From the NCBI GenBank assembly GCA_050249235.1, contig JBFWQW010000131.1, positions 1 through 7,462 on the forward strand: a stretch of DNA of 7,462 bases. The letters are read 5' to 3'. Under the pieces are notes generated by a model. That model made no database searches. It saw only the letters and a program-made list of their open reading frames with translations, and had not been told where the DNA came from. The first letter of the stretch is position 1. Every line of letters begins with the position of its first letter. A program made the position numbers and the translations under genes. Source of the stretch: JAEKLB01 sp050249235. GTDB taxonomy: Bacteria; Actinomycetota; Acidimicrobiia; Acidimicrobiales; CADCSY01. Shown piece by piece: positions 5,444-7,462 of the stretch.

Positions 5444-6831
5444 AAGCTCTCCTCGACGGTGCTCGCGGTGCCCGCGGTGCCCGCGGTGCCCGGGCCGGTG
5501 ATCGGGCGCACGGCGGCGGCATAGGCGGCGAAGTCGAGCACCTGCCCGTCACCGGCGGCGGCGTCGGGGGCGGGGTCGCCGCGCAGCCGGGCGGCCTCGA
5601 CACGGGCCGCCGGCGACGGGGGGCGGCGGGTCTTGCCCCGGCACGCGACCCGGTCGGTGAACCCGGCCAGCACCGCGGCCTCCAGCGCGGCGACGTGCCC
5701 GCTGTCGCGGACCACCGCGCCGGCGCCGTCCGGCGTGCGGTGGTGCCGGGCCAGCACCACCCCCGTTTCGGTGGCCACCTCCACCAGCCCGGACCCGAGC
5801 CGGGACGACACGATCAGCTCCCGGCCCGGCATCCCCGGCGGCACCGAGTAGGCGTTGCCGCGGAAGGCCACCAGCGCCTGCGCCGACACCGTGCGCGTGA
5901 CCGCCATGACGGCCGGATAGGGCGTGGTCGGCGCCGCCACCAGCTGCTCGGCGACGGCCAGCTCGGCGACGGTCACCCTGCTCCCGTCGTCGCGGCGCCG
6001 GGTGCGCGCGTCGCCCACCCGGGCGCAGAACCGGTCCAGATCAGCCTGCGCGCCGACCATCGTGTGCTCGTCGGCCAGGGTGCGCCACCACCGCTGCGCC
6101 GCGCTGTGGTTGGCCTTCTCCACCACCCCCTTGCGCTGCCCCCGCCGCGACGGGCACACCGTCACCGCGGCGCCGTAATGCTTCGCCACGGCGGCGAAGC
6201 TCGCGGTGACCCGCCCCGAGCCGGGATGACACACCGTGGCCATCCGGTCGAACCGCCAGTACCGGCTCACTCCGCCCAGCCGGCGCACCACCCCGTCAAG
6301 GGCCTCGATCAGGTGCGCCTGATCCTCCGACTCGGCCAGCACCGCCCGCCACCGGCTCGAGTGCGCCAGCGACCCGACCAGCAGATGCGCCGGGCCGGAC
6401 AGCCCCCACCCCAACGGCGGGTCGGGCAGCTCCAACCAGTCGAACTGGGTCTCCTCCCCGGCCGGATGCGCGATGATCGCCGACTCCCGATGGGCGCCGG
6501 CGGTGCACGCCGGGCACGCCGGGCGCAGCGCCCGAGCCCGCAACGCACGGGTGAACGACGGGTACGAGCCGGCATAACCCAGCTCGACCACCTCGTCGAA
6601 CAACGTGGATGCCCACACGTGCCGGTCATCGGCCAACCGCTGGGTCACATACCCGGCGAACGGCTCGAACACCTCCGGCGTCGACCGCCGGCGCACCCCC
6701 GGGGTCCGTTCCCCGGACACATACGCCCGGACCGTCTTGCGGTCCCGGCCCAGATGGCGGGCGATCGCGCTGATCGTCCAACCCCGCTTGAACAAGGCTT
6801 CGGCTTCCAACTCTTCCTCCCATGTGAGCAT
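5440..6831 (-). CDS. istA: IstA, DDE transposase of IS21-B (463 aa)
   Basis: IstA binds the multiple terminal repeats of IS21-B and catalyses strand cleavage and transfer. It has an N-terminal helix-turn-helix at about 14-40 (WTISAIARHLGRDRKTVRAY). The RNase-H-like core carries D131 (ETQFDWLEL), D195 (YWRFDRMATV) and E238 (KGVVEKANH). A C-terminal region follows (AFRGNAYSVPPGMPGREL), typical of the IstA beta-barrel. CPAC at about 106-109 is an isolated Cys pair. Near the end, GTA is repeated three times, encoded by a 9-bp tandem repeat. The ATG at 6831 is preceded by GAAGGG with a 10-nt gap, and that site lies in a long hairpin. This IstA is only distantly similar to the one in IS21-A, so the two elements belong to different IS21 lineages. 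Confidence 0.96.
   Translation of the reverse strand: MLTWEEELEAEALFKRGWTISAIARHLGRDRKTVRAYVSGERTPGVRRRSTPEVFEPFAGYVTQRLADDRHVWASTLFDEVVELGYAGSYPSFTRALRARALRPACPACTAGAHRESAIIAHPAGEETQFDWLELPDPPLGWGLSGPAHLLVGSLAHSSRWRAVLAESEDQAHLIEALDGVVRRLGGVSRYWRFDRMATVCHPGSGRVTASFAAVAKHYGAAVTVCPSRRGQRKGVVEKANHSAAQRWWRTLADEHTMVGAQADLDRFCARVGDARTRRRDDGSRVTVAELAVAEQLVAAPTTPYPAVMAVTRTVSAQALVAFRGNAYSVPPGMPGRELIVSSRLGSGLVEVATETGVVLARHHRTPDGAGAVVRDSGHVAALEAAVLAGFTDRVACRGKTRRPPSPAARVEAARLRGDPAPDAAAGDGQVLDFAAYAAAVRPITGPGTAGTAGTASTVEESL
5465..5491 (-). repeat. Tandem 9-bp repeat (3 copies) near the istA 3' end
   Basis: GCGGTGCCC occurs three times without change at 5465-5473, 5474-5482 and 5483-5491. On the minus strand it encodes three Gly-Thr-Ala units in the IstA tail. 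Copy number could vary by slippage without breaking the frame. Confidence 0.9.
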
Positions 6832-6837
6832 TGGCCC

Positions 6838-6886
6838 GGGTCCCTTCGACAGCTCCTGCCTGGCAGCCGGAGCGTCGAAGGGACCC
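6838..6886 (-). promoter_or_regulatory. Long hairpin covering the ribosome site of IS21-B istA
   Basis: GGGTCCCTTCGAC at 6838-6850 is the exact reverse complement of 6874-6886. The stem continues with GCTCC (6852-6856) and GGAGC (6869-6873), giving 18 pairs with one bulged base at 6851 and a 12-nt loop. On the minus-strand mRNA the 3' arm contains GAAGGG, the only good Shine-Dalgarno sequence for istA. A transcript entering from outside would fold and hide it. One starting inside the element after the 5' arm would not. This matches the translational guard known from IS10 and IS50. There is no T-run, so a terminator is less likely. Confidence 0.75.
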
Positions 6887-6926
6887 CCTTGCGCAGGCCG
6901 GCGACACGCCGACCAGCCGCCCCATG

Positions 6927-6976
6927 GGTGGGGAATTTCAGTGAGCAGGTCTGGGGAGTTTCAGCGAGCGTCGTCA
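6927..6976 (-). repeat. IS21-B terminal inverted repeat, istA-proximal end
   Basis: Read on the minus strand it starts TGACGACGCTCGC. It holds GGGGAATTTCA (6930-6940) and GGGGAGTTTCA (6953-6963), 23 bp apart, mirroring the other end. The innermost bases adjoin a CCCATGGG palindrome (6921-6928). Confidence 0.92.
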
Positions 6977-7116
6977 ACGGGAGGCAGGCTCGCCGAAACC
7001 CGGCCCGCGCGCGGCCGAACCCGCGACCACGGTTTGCAGTCGTGAACACCCTCCCCGCGGATCGACGCGGGGCGGCTGGCCACCGTGTGCGCCTCGGTGG
7101 CCGCGGCCGAGCACAC
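6961..7116 (-). CDS. Possible truncated small ORF ending in the IS21-B terminus (51 aa)
   Basis: A GTG at 7116 opens a frame with almost only G/C at third positions (MCSAAATEAHTVASRPASI, then HDCKPWSRVRPRAG). Its stop TGA (6961-6963) is supplied by the IS21-B end, so any real gene here has been cut by the insertion. It starts 4 nt after the stop of the ORF at 7120-7224 and in the same frame, so the two could also be one broken gene. I do not recognise it. At this GC content, open frames arise easily on either strand, and no clear ribosome site is present. Confidence 0.2.
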   Translation of the reverse strand: MCSAAATEAHTVASRPASIRGEGVHDCKPWSRVRPRAGRVSASLPPVDDAR

Positions 7117-7119
7117 GGG

Positions 7120-7224
7120 TCAGCCCGCCCGCGGCCGCCAGTGCCACTCATCGGCGGCGACGTTCGTCCGCAGCGTGACCCGCTGATCCGCCCAGGGGAT
7201 TGACGCACGTCGCCTGCCCGGCAT
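7120..7224 (-). CDS. Possible small ORF of unknown function (34 aa)
   Basis: ATG at 7224 and TGA at 7120-7122. The product contains a compact, less biased core (IPWADQRVTLRTNVAADEWH) with three Trp residues, and 29 of 34 sense codons end in G or C. A GGGGA 9 nt before the ATG could serve as a weak ribosome site. It looks more protein-like than competing frames here, but the length is too short for a firm call and the family is not recognised. Confidence 0.3.
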   Translation of the reverse strand: MPGRRRASIPWADQRVTLRTNVAADEWHWRPRAG

Positions 7225-7230
7225 GGCGGC

Positions 7231-7315
7231 TGGTCCCCGCCGCGGACCCCGCAGCCTGCCCGGGGCAGCTCAAGGCCGCGCGGCCAAGAACCTTGATGGA
7301 CCCGCCTTCGGCGGG
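7231..7315. repeat. Run of short palindromes
   Basis: In order: GGTCC...GGACC (7232-7248 region), CTGCC-CGG-GGCAG (7256-7268), the perfect 12-mer GGCCGCGCGGCC (7274-7285) enclosed by TCAAGG (7270-7275) and CCTTGA (7291-7296), and CCCGCC-TTC-GGCGGG (7301-7315). The last is a very stable hairpin with a TTC loop but no T-run after it. Together they suggest a structured intergenic or 3' region. Confidence 0.55.
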
Positions 7316-7337
7316 CGGTCCTGCCGGCCCGGAGGCT

Positions 7338-7441
7338 GCCACGCCGGCCCTCAACATCAAGGGCACGCCGCTGCGCTCCGTGTCGGCTGCGCCGACGGCC
7401 GCACGCGGCCCCCCGTGACATTGAGCCACAGCCGGCGTGGC
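7338..7441. repeat. Concentric imperfect palindrome of about 104 bp
   Basis: Three nested inverted pairs share one centre near 7389: GCCACGCCGGC (7338-7348) with GCCGGCGTGGC (7431-7441), perfect over 11; CTCAACATCAAGGG (7350-7363) with CCCGTGACATTGAG (7412-7425), 11 of 14; and GTCGGC (7382-7387) with GCCGAC (7391-7396) around a TGC loop. CCTTGATG at 7291-7298 is also the reverse complement of 7355-7362, so an alternative fold exists. Confidence 0.65.
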
Positions 7442-7462
7442 GGCCGCCGAGTGCGGTGGCGG

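Larger units (their letters stand above)
3938..6976 (-). mobile_element. Complete IS21-family element B (3039 bp), istA-istB plus two accessory genes
   Basis: The outer ends are TGATGACGCTCGC at 3938-3950 and its near-match inverted at 6964-6976 (TGACGACGCTCGC). The two 50-bp termini match at about 40 of 50 positions. Each terminus holds two copies of a (C/T)GAA(A/G)(T/C)TCCCC motif spaced 23 bp, the multiple-repeat layout of IS21. The four genes run leftward and overlap by 4, 4 and 8 bp. All frames are open, so the element may be active. The left flank is istA of IS21-A. The right flank is unrelated DNA. No target duplication is visible: the bases before 3938 (CGGCCGA) and after 6976 (ACGGGAG) differ, although IS21 insertions usually duplicate 4-8 bp. 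Confidence 0.94.
6977..7462. other. Right flank outside IS21-B; no confidently identified gene
   Basis: This 486-bp stretch shows no similarity that I can recognise to the missing right part of IS21-A or to the rest of the IS1634-like gene. Longer open frames on both strands give Arg/Pro/Gly-rich translations typical of shadow frames. Contents I can point to are two weak small minus-strand ORFs (6961-7116, 7120-7224), a run of palindromes from 7231 to 7315, and a large concentric palindrome at 7338-7441. Confidence 0.6.

Noticed and set aside
7010..7050. tRNA-like 3' half on the minus strand (CTGCAAA loop followed by GGTCGCGGGTTCG)
   Set aside because: The anticodon stem has a mismatch beside the loop, the GTTC-containing arm does not pair, and no D-arm or acceptor stem can be placed. 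It could be a chance match or a remnant, not a tRNA.
5101..7203. 700-codon open frame on the plus strand across IS21-B and the right flank
   Set aside because: It is antisense to istA and istB, crosses the element boundary, and shows a low-complexity Arg/Pro/Gly translation without a domain.
7192..7204. Possible right end of IS21-A (GGGGATTGAC resembling the inverse of the left TGTCAACCCC)
   Set aside because: The match needs a gap, lacks the ATCTGGCCCCAC repeats inside it, and is not preceded by an istB-like gene.
7301..7315. Rho-independent terminator at the CCCGCC-TTC-GGCGGG hairpin
   Set aside because: The stem is strong, but no T-run follows on either strand and no clear gene ends just before it, so it was kept only as a palindrome.
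6645..7421. 258-codon minus-strand frame from the right flank into istA of IS21-B
   Set aside because: It crosses the IS21-B terminus and overlaps istA in another frame; the translation is arginine-rich and unrecognisable.
1..7462. CRISPR array, toxin-antitoxin pair, restriction or other defence system
   Set aside because: No regularly spaced repeats with spacers and no recognisable defence domains on either strand; coding sequence is almost entirely transposition-related.

Overview
This window is a pile-up of insertion sequences from a very GC-rich bacterium, probably an actinobacterium. The evidence is the dominance of G/C at third codon positions, GTG starts, and IS110, IS1634-like, IS30 and IS21 proteins of actinobacterial style. 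The sequence alone does not fix the genus. No housekeeping gene is visible. Almost every recognisable gene is a transposase or a gene carried inside an IS.

Layout from left to right. (1) 1-558 is the 3' part of an IS110-family transposase, open at the window edge, followed by its non-coding right end to about 640. (2) 643-929 is a relic of an IS1634-like transposase, cut on both sides. (3) At about 930 an IS21-family element (called IS21-A here) begins. Its left end is itself split by a complete IS30-family element (960-3011, 2052 bp, 27-bp inverted repeats, TGG target duplication). (4) IS21-A resumes at 3015 and carries the first 280 codons of istA (from 3096). (5) That istA is cut at 3938 by a second, unrelated and apparently complete IS21 element (IS21-B, 3938-6976, 3039 bp), whose genes all run on the minus strand. 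(6) 6977-7462 is a flank with no confidently recognised gene. It has two weak small ORFs and a dense cluster of palindromes, including a concentric palindrome of about 104 bp.

The nesting gives a relative history: IS1634-like copy, then IS21-A inserted into it, then IS30 and IS21-B independently into IS21-A. IS30 landed between the two terminal direct repeats of IS21-A and split its end. The missing right parts of IS21-A and of the IS1634-like gene are not found beyond IS21-B, and IS21-B has no visible target duplication. A deletion or recombination has therefore probably replaced the DNA to the right.

The two intact elements carry more than transposition genes. IS30 holds a 227-codon gene of unknown function tightly between its transposase and its right repeat. 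IS21-B is a four-gene overlapping operon: istA (DDE transposase), istB (AAA+ helper ATPase), a 100-residue zinc-ribbon protein, and a small helical protein whose frame runs out through the end of the IS. A strong hairpin in front of IS21-B istA covers its ribosome binding site, which looks like a guard against transposase expression from outside transcripts. I see no CRISPR array, rRNA, convincing tRNA or obvious defence or biosynthetic system. The best candidates for something undescribed are the IS-borne accessory genes and the right-flank palindrome.
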